From: an uncultured Porphyromonadaceae bacterium
Lineage (GTDB): Bacteria; Bacteroidota; Bacteroidia; Bacteroidales; Muribaculaceae
NCBI GenBank assembly: GCA_947176545.1
Contig: CAMWRB010000087.1
Span: 1-5,789, forward strand
Length of the DNA stretch: 5,789 bases
Reading direction: 5' to 3'
This document shows, one piece after another, positions 1 through 5,789 of the stretch. The stretch's first letter is position 1. Every line of letters starts with the position of its first letter. The notes under the pieces are model-generated. The model was not told the DNA's origin. It worked only from the letters and a program-made list of their open reading frames with translations, and did no database searches. Both the position numbers and the translations under genes were made by a program.

Positions 1-41
1 ATGCCTAGTCTCGTGGACGCCGAGATCTGCATAAGAGACAG
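1..41. other. Sequencing-adapter remnant (Nextera index plus Read 2 transposase adapter), not genomic
   Basis: Positions 8-41 align without gaps to the 34-nt Nextera Read 2 transposase adapter, 29 of 34 bases identical. Mismatches are at 17, 19, 21, 27 and 30. The 3' end, ATAAGAGACAG (31-41), is the exact end of the Tn5 mosaic end. Positions 1-7 (ATGCCTA) equal the last seven bases of the N706 i7 index as written in the adapter oligo (CATGCCTA, from memory), which sits exactly there in the library molecule. All 41 bases are thus explained as library sequence left at a contig end. Genomic sequence begins at about 42. The mismatches probably reflect low-quality read ends or poor consensus, which is inference. 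Confidence 0.93.
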
Positions 42-880
42 TTCATATACTCGATGGAGTCACGGAGCGTCTCGTTGAGGTATTCGAGTTGCAATTCCGG
101 CACTGAACCGATTTTGGAAAATCTGTCAGCTATGACCGACAGGCGCTTCACATCCTTGTTGATTTCGGCCACAATCGCGGGGTCGAGACCGGTGCTCTGC
201 AGATATTCGCTCCATGCCATCAGTGAGGATATAGGCGTGCCGAGCTGATGGGCCGTCTCCTTGGAAAGGCCCGCCCAGACACGGTTCTGCTCAGCGCGTT
301 TGCTGTAGACCACCGCGAAGTATATAATCAGCACCATTACGAACATCACCCCTAACTGCACGTAAGGATAGAGGCTCAGCCGTTTCAGCAGGATTGAGTC
401 TTCGTAATAGATATACTGATAGGTATTGGCGTAGATTTCGACACGTATGAAATGGTCGTTCTTGGCGGCCATCTCCTCGAGCGGTGTATCCCCACCGGGA
501 GCCTTGAGCCGTTTGACCAAATATGTGCGGTTACGTTCCGTCAGGTCGGCGATACTCCCACCGGGGGTGTCGGATTTGTCCGGCAGGGAAAAGTTGCGGT
601 GCTCGATGATATTGAAGTCACTGTCAGCGACCAATACCGGGATGGAATTGTTCTGTTGAATTATGGAGAGCAGAAATTCGTAGTCGGCATCCACTTCGGC
701 CTGTGCCAATCGCTCGGTCGCCTTGGCCCATATATTCATACGCTCGCGCTCCTGACGCGCCAGCTCCTTGACCAGATTGTTGGATATGAGGAGTATGACG
801 ATAATCGTAATGGCCGACAATATCAGAAAGATGAGTTTGCCGGTGCGCAAGCGGTCGTATATGGCAAAGTTAAACTTCAT
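42..880 (-). CDS. Sensor histidine kinase, 3' end missing at contig edge
   Basis: Membrane-bound sensor kinase that should autophosphorylate on histidine and pass phosphate to a response regulator not present here. It starts at an ATG (878-880). Visible order: short cytoplasmic N-terminus; membrane segment about 16-37; extracytoplasmic sensor region about 38-170, with a PAS-like stretch near 80-93 (IPVLVADSDFNII); second membrane segment about 171-192; then the dimerisation/phosphoacceptor helix with H-box ETAHQLGTP, phosphoacceptor His211. Only about 18 residues separate the membrane from His211, so there is no HAMP domain. About 279 residues are genuine. The frame stays open to position 5 only because it reads through adapter sequence, so the last twelve or so residues are false, and the HATPase domain (N, G1 and G2 boxes) is missing. 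It lies 32 nt behind the HAD hydrolase gene on the same strand, so co-transcription is plausible. The ligand cannot be inferred. Confidence 0.9.
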
Positions 881-912
881 TGCGACAGAGTATGTAAGCG
901 GGCTACGGTTGT

Positions 913-1788
913 TCAGAGAGTCAGCAGCCGGGAGCGATTGTCATGTGTCTGCAGATAGTCGTCAAGTATAAATTCCGCTACCGAATCCATATTGTTATCC
1001 GGGATAATGATATCTGCGATTTCCTTGACCTCCGGGATTGCATTTTCGACAGCGACGGCGACATCGGCAAGCTGCAACAGCGGTATATCATTGGCATTAT
1101 CACCGAATGCGACTATGCGCTCGGCGCCACACCGTCGTGCCAATTTACGCGTTGCGTTAGCTTTGGAGGCGTCAGCCGGAAAGGCTTCCGACATGGAAAG
1201 ACCCGGACCGTAAGTCGGGTCATAATAGCAAATTGGATTGACCCCGGCAACGTCCCGCAACATTCCGTAAGCTCGTTGGGCCGGCTCGGTAGGTTGCATG
1301 GCGAAGAAGAGAACAGCATCGTCAATCAGTTGCGGTATGTCGCTCTCACCATCCGGAGACATCAGGAAACGCTTGTAGGGGGAATGAGCGCGTTCGGCCA
1401 CAAATTGGCGCTCCGTAGCAGAGAGCGGACCCGAATGATAGATGTATATCATATTATCGCGCAGGGTGTAGAGAAAAGCCGGCAAGTCGCAATGCCGGTA
1501 GACTTCACGGATTTGATTGACAGTCTCCGGGTCAAAATGACAAACGTCGGTATAGACGTTGGTATCGCGATGCCATAAGGCCACACCGGTCATGACAACC
1601 AGCGGCAACCGCAGATTGACATGGCGCGTCAGCACTGAGACGGTAGCGGGGGTACGTGCGGTCGCTATACTGAACAATGCCCCGGAGTCGATAGCACGAT
1701 TCAGCAGAGAGGCGGAACGTTCGGAGATACGCGACGACGAGTCGAGCAGCGTTCCGTCCATGTCGGTGATGTATAGAGTCTTGGACAC
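913..1788 (-). CDS. Cof-type HAD-IIB family hydrolase (sugar-phosphate/nucleotide phosphatase type)
   Basis: Cytoplasmic haloacid dehalogenase-superfamily phosphatase of 291 residues, the usual length for the Cof/YbiV-like group. Motif I is DMDGT at 9-13, with nucleophile Asp9 and acid/base Asp11. Motif II is the Thr in IATAR (Thr43). Motif III is Lys209 in ASKANA, where relatives usually have SKGNA. Motif IV is GDNANDIPLL (229-238), with Asp230 and Asp234 for magnesium. The C2-type cap lies between about 85 and 195. The start is GTG at 1786-1788: an in-frame stop lies a few codons upstream, and the next Met would sit inside motif I. The substrate is unknown; the family dephosphorylates sugar phosphates, flavin or cofactor phosphates. 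It is the upstream gene of a pair with the histidine kinase and follows the DUF4834-like gene after a 70-nt AT-rich spacer. Confidence 0.93.
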   Translation of the reverse strand: MSKTLYITDMDGTLLDSSSRISERSASLLNRAIDSGALFSIATARTPATVSVLTRHVNLRLPLVVMTGVALWHRDTNVYTDVCHFDPETVNQIREVYRHCDLPAFLYTLRDNMIYIYHSGPLSATERQFVAERAHSPYKRFLMSPDGESDIPQLIDDAVLFFAMQPTEPAQRAYGMLRDVAGVNPICYYDPTYGPGLSMSEAFPADASKANATRKLARRCGAERIVAFGDNANDIPLLQLADVAVAVENAIPEVKEIADIIIPDNNMDSVAEFILDDYLQTHDNRSRLLTL

Positions 1789-1858
1789 TGAGATAGCGAT
1801 TAGTTATTAGTGATTGATTATTACTTATTACCCAAAGCATCAACGGATTAAGAACTAA
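1789..1858. repeat. AT-rich spacer with short imperfect repeats
   Basis: This spacer separates the DUF4834-like gene from the HAD gene. It is strikingly AT-rich beside its coding neighbours and is built from near-repeated words: GATTAGTTATTAGTGATTGA followed by TTATTACTTATTACCC. GATTAGTT (1798-1805) recurs inverted as AACTAATC (1853-1860), and AGTGATT (1809-1815) recurs at 1868-1874, with its complement at 1857-1863. I see no convincing TAnnTTTG element for the HAD gene; the closest match on the minus strand is ATGCTTTG at about 1834-1841. It may hold a weak promoter or be a degenerate intergenic repeat. Confidence 0.45.
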
Positions 1859-1874
1859 TCACTTATCAGTGATT
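1857..1874 (-). terminator. Small stem-loop over the stop codon of the DUF4834-like gene (possible weak terminator)
   Basis: AATCACT (1857-1863) and AGTGATT (1868-1874) form a perfect 7-bp stem with a 4-nt loop. It covers the last sense codons and the TGA stop (1859-1861) of the leftward gene. The stem has only two G-C pairs and is not followed by a clear T run on the minus strand, so it would be a poor intrinsic terminator. Its place at the end of the psd-pssA operon is the main reason to list it. Confidence 0.25.
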
Positions 1875-2257
1875 TCGATGATTTGAGCCTCTTCGACCTG
1901 ACTTTCGTGATAGATTGTCTGACCGGATGCGTCGGACCTGATGGTGCGCGTGTATGAATAGTCGCGTATCTCTACAAATTCCACATCCTCGGCATACTCC
2001 TTCGGAATGATAGGTTCATTCGTATGTGAATAGGACCGGCCGGACTGACCCGAATTGTATACGTTGTCGGCCGCCTGACGTTCGCGCCCGGCACGCTTGC
2101 GCGCCTTACGCTCCTCCTTGCGCGACGGCATACCCATCATACGTCTGACAGCATCCTCCGCGCGATGAGCCATAAAGGTGCGGAACCATGCCGAAATCTG
2201 ACGGCCGAACAGCATCCACACCAGAATTATCAATAATATTACAGCTAAAAAACTCAT
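1859..2257 (-). CDS. DUF4834-like small membrane protein of unknown function
   Basis: A 132-residue protein with an N-terminal hydrophobic segment (about 2-17, FLAVILLIILVWMLF) that fits a membrane anchor. Next come a basic region (about 45-61, rich in Lys/Arg/Glu), a polar Ser/Asn/Gly linker (65-82) and an acidic C-terminal part with EYAEDVEFVEIRD at about 87-99. The pattern of short N-terminal anchor, charged middle and a late 'D-V-E-F-x-E-I' motif resembles the DUF4834 family of Bacteroidota, whose function is unknown. This was recognised by eye, and the protein is longer than the roughly 90 residues I recall for the family. The ATG at 2255-2257 lies 3 nt after the pssA stop, so translation is probably coupled, linking it to phosphatidylethanolamine synthesis by context only. 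No catalytic motif is visible; a scaffold or regulatory membrane protein is possible but unproven. Confidence 0.78.
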   Translation of the reverse strand: MSFLAVILLIILVWMLFGRQISAWFRTFMAHRAEDAVRRMMGMPSRKEERKARKRAGRERQAADNVYNSGQSGRSYSHTNEPIIPKEYAEDVEFVEIRDYSYTRTIRSDASGQTIYHESQVEEAQIIEITDK

Positions 2258-2260
2258 TTC

Positions 2261-2968
2261 TTACTTGCTAAAGAGTGACAACAGGAGATACAGCAGGATA
2301 GTCCATAACAATCCTGCGACTCCCGTACATATTATTAAGATAACGGCCGCAAGGAGCAAAAAGTATCTGAGACGGTTGTCCCTGAGCGAATAGTGGGCAA
2401 ACTTCAGCGAGAACATCGGCAGGGGGGAAACCATAAGCCAGCTCTCCAGCACTATTACCGGAAGAAGCCAATACGGAGATGTGAGGGCGGCAATTCCCGT
2501 GCCCTCCGCTCCGGCAAGGGCCGTATACCCTATCCAGAAGATTGCGTTGGCCGGGATAGGAAGGCCGATAAATGATGTGGTCTGACGGGTGTCGATATTG
2601 AATTTGGCAAGTCGGAGCGCACCCGCGACCGGTATCAGCAGTGACATCCACGGCAACCAGCAGGGAGAATCGGGCGAACCGGCGGACAGATTATATACCA
2701 TCATGGCGGGAGCGACACCGAAACTGACAAGGTCGCAAAGAGAGTCAAGCTCTTTACCCAATGGCGAATATGCCTTCAAGAGGCGCGCCATAAAACCGTC
2801 GAAAAAATCGGCGACAGCTGCCACACCGATAGCAATCCAAGCGCACTGCATACCGGTCAGCGAACCGTATATGCGTGTGGAGTGAAATGCGAAAATGATA
2901 GCCACACATCCCGAAAGTACATTAAGGCAGGTTATGGCATTTGGGATATTGCGTCGTATTATATTCAT
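2261..2968 (-). CDS. pssA: CDP-diacylglycerol--serine O-phosphatidyltransferase
   Basis: Integral membrane enzyme that joins serine to CDP-diacylglycerol, giving phosphatidylserine and CMP, the committed step to phosphatidylethanolamine. At 235 residues it has the usual length of the Bacillus/Bacteroidota-type PssA. The full CDP-alcohol phosphatidyltransferase signature D-x2-D-G-x2-A-R-x8-G-x3-D-x3-D is intact at Asp54, Asp57, Gly58, Ala61, Arg62, Gly71, Asp75 and Asp79, supplying the metal and CDP sites. The PssA-specific stretches RLAKFN (119-124) and GLPIPANA (135-142) separate it from phosphatidylglycerophosphate synthase. Hydrophobic segments fall near 12-30, 41-55, 82-95, 104-118, 142-152, 166-182 and 202-230. 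It starts at an ATG 21 nt after the psd stop, so psd, pssA and the DUF4834-like gene form one operon. The product feeds directly to Psd. Confidence 0.96.
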   Translation of the reverse strand: MNIIRRNIPNAITCLNVLSGCVAIIFAFHSTRIYGSLTGMQCAWIAIGVAAVADFFDGFMARLLKAYSPLGKELDSLCDLVSFGVAPAMMVYNLSAGSPDSPCWLPWMSLLIPVAGALRLAKFNIDTRQTTSFIGLPIPANAIFWIGYTALAGAEGTGIAALTSPYWLLPVIVLESWLMVSPLPMFSLKFAHYSLRDNRLRYFLLLAAVILIICTGVAGLLWTILLYLLLSLFSK

Positions 2969-2989
2969 AACTATGTATTGAGAGGGTAT

Positions 2990-3673
2990 TTAAGGGAGAC
3001 CGGTCTCGGATTTCGGTCGCAAACGGGCAATCGGGGTCAGGCCGCCGCGTGTGAGCTGCTTCATCTCCACCAATATTTCGGCGTCGAGTGGCAGGTATAT
3101 ATCCACGCGCGAACCGAATTTGATAAATCCGAGATGCTCGTCAATGTCGGCATGCTGACCCTTGTGAGCGTAGGTCACGATACGGCGCGCCATCGCACCG
3201 GCTATTTGCCGGACCGTGATACGCTGGCCGTTTTCGCAGATGACACCTATTGTAGAGCGTTCGTTTTCGGTGGAACTCTTCGGGAGGTAAGCCGACAGAT
3301 AGCGGCCGTTGTGATGACGGACATAATCCACCGTGCCGCTGCATGGAAACCAGTTGGCGTGAACATTGAGCGGGGACATGAAGACAGAGAGAAGTATGGC
3401 CTCGGATTTGAGATACTCCGGCTCATAGACTCTCTCAAGAGCCACGACGTGACCGTCCACGGAGCTGACAAGCAGGTCGGTGGTGTCACCGTGGAAGACG
3501 CGATGCGGACATCTGAAGAAGTTGAACACGAATGAATACACCACCACCGAGAGCAATGTGAGCGCCGCCGGGAGAATCCACGGGGGCAGGAAGAGCCACA
3601 CCGGCACGTTGAGCGCCGCGAGCACTATGAAGAGCAATATCAGAATGTTGGTGCCCTCGTGGTGGATTTTCAT
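2990..3673 (-). CDS. psd: Phosphatidylserine decarboxylase proenzyme (short, Bacteroidota type)
   Basis: Decarboxylates phosphatidylserine to phosphatidylethanolamine at the cytoplasmic membrane, using a pyruvoyl group made by self-cleavage. With the ATG at 3671-3673 the protein has 227 residues, close to the short Psd of Bacteroides relatives. Two membrane segments lie near 9-25 and 31-52. NFFRCP follows at about 51-56, then the catalytic Asp of VDG (Asp73), the His of NVHANW (His105), the conserved STENERST (134-141), RQIAGAMARRIVTYA (155-169) and FGSRVDIYLP, where cleavage between Gly187 and Ser188 would make the pyruvoyl alpha subunit. The frame extends to a TTG at 3725-3727 (245 residues). 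That TTG lies upstream of the likely -7 element (3716-3723), so a transcript from that promoter could not use it, and the ATG is preferred. First gene of the psd-pssA-DUF4834 operon, divergent from pheT. Confidence 0.95.
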   Translation of the reverse strand: MKIHHEGTNILILLFIVLAALNVPVWLFLPPWILPAALTLLSVVVYSFVFNFFRCPHRVFHGDTTDLLVSSVDGHVVALERVYEPEYLKSEAILLSVFMSPLNVHANWFPCSGTVDYVRHHNGRYLSAYLPKSSTENERSTIGVICENGQRITVRQIAGAMARRIVTYAHKGQHADIDEHLGFIKFGSRVDIYLPLDAEILVEMKQLTRGGLTPIARLRPKSETGLP

Positions 3674-3715
3674 GGATTTGTCGCGTTTAAATATCTTTTT
3701 TACATATTTCGTGAG

Positions 3716-3723
3716 CAAATTTA
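3716..3723 (-). promoter_or_regulatory. Candidate Bacteroidota -7 element for the psd operon
   Basis: On the minus strand this reads TAAATTTG, an exact match to the Bacteroidota primary sigma factor -7 consensus TAnnTTTG. Transcription starting a few bases downstream (about 3710) would leave a leader of roughly 37 nt before the ATG at 3673. No clear TTTG -33 box is seen 19-21 nt upstream, so the assignment rests on the -7 match and its position. Confidence 0.55.
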
Positions 3724-3725
3724 AC

Positions 3726-3759
3726 AAAAAAGTTGGGATTTTCTCTATAAAAAAGTTGG
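3726..3759. repeat. Pair of 11-bp direct repeats in the psd/pheT divergent promoter
   Basis: AAAAAAGTTGG occurs at 3726-3736 and again at 3749-3759, with starts 23 bp apart, a little over two helical turns. The pair lies between the two opposing -7 elements, upstream of both genes. It could be an operator bound on one helix face or a bendable A-tract region. Chance similarity within an A-rich promoter is possible. Confidence 0.5.
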
Positions 3760-3767
3760 AAATTCAC

Positions 3768-3775
3768 TAAATTTG
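3768..3775 (+). promoter_or_regulatory. Candidate Bacteroidota -7 element for pheT
   Basis: TAAATTTG matches the TAnnTTTG -7 consensus exactly and continues as TAAATTTGCACC, a context often seen at Bacteroidales promoters. Transcription would begin at about 3780-3783, giving a leader of about 60 nt before the pheT ATG. A -33 TTTG box is not evident at the usual 19-21 nt spacing; the TTG words of the direct repeat lie 10 and 33 nt upstream. Confidence 0.6.
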
Positions 3776-3797
3776 CACCTCAATAGAATAAATGTAT

Positions 3798-3825
3798 ATG
3801 CCTGTGGCGCTCGGCCCGACGGCAT
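3798..3825 (+). promoter_or_regulatory. Possible stem-loop in the pheT leader
   Basis: ATGCC (3798-3802) can pair with GGCAT (3821-3825), and inside it GGC (3806-3808) can pair with GCC (3814-3816) around a 5-nt loop. This GC-rich island stands out in an otherwise AT-rich leader. The structure is interrupted by internal loops and has no following T run, so it is not a standard terminator. It might affect mRNA stability or translation of pheT; this is inferred from base pairing alone. Confidence 0.3.
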
Positions 3826-3843
3826 TTCAACTTAACATCATAT

Positions 3844-5789
3844 ATGGATATCAGTTATAAATGGCTCAGACGCTATATCGATTTTGATTATACTCCGCGG
3901 GAACTGGCCGCTGTATTCACCTCTCTCGGACTGGAGTGTGATACTGTCGAGGAGGTGGAGTCGATACGCGGCGGTCTGAGGGGCATCATCATCGGTAAGG
4001 TTCTGACATGCGTTCCGCATCCCGACTCAGACCATCTTCACGTCACGACCGTGGACCTCGGTCAGGAGGCTCCGGTGCAGATAGTCTGCGGTGCGCCCAA
4101 TGTCGCAGCCGGTCAGACCGTGGTTGTAGCCACGATAGGCACGACCCTCTATGACGGCGACAAGGAGTTTCAGATACGCAAGTCGAAAATCCGCGGTGTC
4201 GAGTCGTTCGGCATGATTTGTGCCGAGGATGAGATTGGCATAGGTAATTCTCACGACGGTATCATGGTGCTTGACGAGGAGGTTGCTCCCGGCACCCCCG
4301 CATCAGTGTACTTTAATGTGGAAAGCGACTATCGTCTTGAGGTGGAGCTGACCCCCAACCGTGTGGACGGTGCAAGCCATATCGGTTGCGCACGCGACCT
4401 GAAAGCATATCTGTGGCGTCATCTATATGAGAAAGACCATAACGCTGTACTCCCGGAGGTACGTATGCCCGATGTCGATGAGTTCGCGGTGGCTCACGAG
4501 ACCGGAGGAGCAGCTGTAAGAATTATGGACAGCGAGGGTTGCCGCCGTTACAGCGGTGTCACCATACGCGGTGTCAAGGTGGCCGAATCTCCCGACTGGC
4601 TGAAGAGTCTGCTCGTCGCAGCCGGTCAGAGACCCATCAACAATATCGTGGACATCACCAACTTCGTGTTGCTTGGTCTCGGTCAGCCGTTGCACTGCTT
4701 CGACCTCGACAAGGTATCAGGCGAAGAGATTGTAATCCGGACATGCGAGCCGGGGACCAAGTTCACCACTCTCGACGGCGTGGAACGCACTCTCGACGGC
4801 GCTGACATGATGATATGTGATGCCGAACAGCCGATGTGTATAGCCGGTGTATTCGGCGGACTCGACAGCGGTGTCACCGAGAGCACGACAAATATATTCA
4901 TAGAGAGTGCATATTTCAATCCCACCCGTGTCCGCCGCACTGCGCGCCGACACGGCCTCTCAACCGACGCCTCGTTCCGCTACGAGCGTGGCACTGACCC
5001 TGAAATCACACTGTATGCCGCCCGTCTGGCTGCTCTCCTGGTGCAACAGCTGGCCGGAGGTGAGGTCTGCGGACCGGTCGTTGATATCTATCCCGACCCG
5101 GTGGAACCGGCAGAGGTGGATTTCTCACTCGATTACTGTCACCGGCTTATCGGGAAAGTGATACCGCGTGAACTCGTGCTCTGTATCCTGAAGGCTCTGG
5201 AGTTTGGTGTAACCGAGACCGAAAATCCCGACATTCTCAAATTGCGTGTACCAACTTACCGTGTGGACGTCACCCGTCCGTGCGATGTGGTCGAGGAGAT
5301 ACTACGCGTATACGGATATAACAATGTGGAAATAGGCACGGAGATGCACGCCAACCTGTCGCAGCGCACTGATGTCGATGAGAGCTATGCGCTCCAGCAG
5401 CTCATATCCGACATGCTGACGGCTCAGGGCTTCATGGAAATCATGAACAATTCGCTTACAGCCCGCTCATATTACGAAAATAATGAGGTATGGCCGGCCG
5501 AAAATTGCGTGCGCGTGCTCAATCCGCTCAGCGGCGACCTCTCCGTGATGCGTCGCACACTACTCTATGGCGGTCTGGAGTCTATCGCCCACAATGTCAA
5601 TCGCAAGGCGGTGGATTTGCGTCTCTACGAGTTCGGAAATGTCTACAGCTTCAATCCCGCTGCCGAACAGACCGTCGAACGCCCTCTGGCGCCCTACAGC
5701 GAAAAGATGCAACTCGGCATATGGCTGACCGGCGACTTTGTAGCCGCCGGATGGAATGTAAAGGCTGCCGAGGCTACGGTGTATGACCT
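3844..5789 (+). CDS. pheT: Phenylalanine--tRNA ligase beta subunit, 3' end beyond the window
   Basis: Beta subunit of the cytoplasmic alpha2-beta2 enzyme that charges tRNA-Phe; it supports tRNA binding and edits Tyr-tRNA(Phe). The frame is open from the ATG at 3844 to the right edge (648 codons of about 820 expected). Visible parts: N-terminal segment (1-40); OB-fold tRNA-binding domain (about 40-155) with HPDSDHL (59-65) and CGAPN (82-86); LTPNR (169-173); B3/4 editing domain from about 234, with INNIVDITN (265-273) and GQPLHCFD (280-287); IAGVFGG (333-339); DASFRYERG (375-383); B5 domain with YRVDVTR (472-478) and DVVEEI (481-486); and the start of the inactive synthetase-like core with NPLSGDLSVMR (560-570) and YEFGN (595-599). 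The C-terminal anticodon-binding FDX-ACB domain is outside the window. No in-frame start exists in the leader, which fixes this ATG. pheS is not upstream. Confidence 0.97.
   Translation, partial: MDISYKWLRRYIDFDYTPRELAAVFTSLGLECDTVEEVESIRGGLRGIIIGKVLTCVPHPDSDHLHVTTVDLGQEAPVQIVCGAPNVAAGQTVVVATIGTTLYDGDKEFQIRKSKIRGVESFGMICAEDEIGIGNSHDGIMVLDEEVAPGTPASVYFNVESDYRLEVELTPNRVDGASHIGCARDLKAYLWRHLYEKDHNAVLPEVRMPDVDEFAVAHETGGAAVRIMDSEGCRRYSGVTIRGVKVAESPDWLKSLLVAAGQRPINNIVDITNFVLLGLGQPLHCFDLDKVSGEEIVIRTCEPGTKFTTLDGVERTLDGADMMICDAEQPMCIAGVFGGLDSGVTESTTNIFIESAYFNPTRVRRTARRHGLSTDASFRYERGTDPEITLYAARLAALLVQQLAGGEVCGPVVDIYPDPVEPAEVDFSLDYCHRLIGKVIPRELVLCILKALEFGVTETENPDILKLRVPTYRVDVTRPCDVVEEILRVYGYNNVEIGTEMHANLSQRTDVDESYALQQLISDMLTAQGFMEIMNNSLTARSYYENNEVWPAENCVRVLNPLSGDLSVMRRTLLYGGLESIAHNVNRKAVDLRLYEFGNVYSFNPAAEQTVERPLAPYSEKMQLGIWLTGDFVAAGWNVKAAEATVYD

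Noticed and set aside
1..41. Tn5-like mosaic end taken as evidence of a natural transposon
   Set aside because: The adjoining bases match the rest of the Nextera adapter and an index sequence, and they sit at the very end of the contig. A library artefact explains them better than a natural insertion.
452..1578. Long open frames on the plus strand (452-958 and 943-1578, 168 and 211 residues)
   Set aside because: They lie opposite the histidine kinase and HAD genes, whose motifs are unmistakable. Their translations show no recognisable domain and unusual composition, so they are antisense shadows.
2996..3007. Perfect 12-bp palindrome GAGACCGGTCTC near the psd stop codon
   Set aside because: It encodes the last psd residues. 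One 12-bp palindrome is expected by chance in a sequence of this length (about 1 per 4,096 positions), and there is no matching second site.
2882..3535. Plus-strand open frame of 217 residues opposite psd
   Set aside because: It is antisense to conserved psd coding sequence, has no recognisable motif and begins inside pssA. It is best explained as a shadow frame.
42..3673. Signalling or defence system formed by the histidine kinase, HAD, DUF4834, PssA and Psd genes together
   Set aside because: The lipid genes are a standard biosynthetic operon and the HAD/kinase pair is separated from it by an AT-rich spacer. Nothing in the sequence ties the five into one novel system.
3792..3860. Classical Phe leader-peptide attenuator for pheT
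   Set aside because: The small ORF has a single Phe codon rather than a run, and no terminator hairpin with a T tract follows before the pheT start. I kept it only as a weak observation.

Overview
The window looks like chromosomal DNA of a Bacteroidales bacterium, most likely a gut lineage such as Muribaculaceae. Three things point there: Bacteroidota-type promoter elements (TAnnTTTG) with no clear Shine-Dalgarno sequences, a short Psd and PssA pair followed by a DUF4834-type protein, and a histidine kinase with the HQLGTP H-box common in that phylum. Base composition is roughly balanced in genes and AT-rich between them. The family assignment is an inference.

Layout: positions 1-41 are not genomic. 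They match an Illumina Nextera index/Read 2 transposase adapter with a few errors, left at a contig end. From 42 to 3673 five genes read leftwards: psd (2990-3673), pssA (2261-2968), a DUF4834-like membrane protein (1859-2257), a Cof-type HAD hydrolase (913-1788, GTG start) and a sensor histidine kinase (880 down to 42, cut by the contig end before its ATPase domain). A short divergent promoter region (3674-3843) separates psd from pheT (3844 onwards, rightwards), which runs off the right edge after 648 codons.

How the genes work together: PssA makes phosphatidylserine from CDP-diacylglycerol and serine, and Psd decarboxylates it to phosphatidylethanolamine, the main membrane aminophospholipid. 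The DUF4834 protein is spaced 3 nt behind pssA and is probably co-expressed; its role is unknown. The HAD phosphatase and the kinase form a second closely spaced pair. pheT is a housekeeping tRNA synthetase subunit gene, with psd rather than pheS upstream of it.

I see no mobile element, CRISPR array, RNA gene, defence system or other undescribed multi-gene system. The points most worth a second look are the adapter remnant, which creates a false protein C-terminus, the compact psd/pheT divergent promoter with an 11-bp direct repeat, and the uncharacterised DUF4834-like gene attached to the phosphatidylethanolamine operon.
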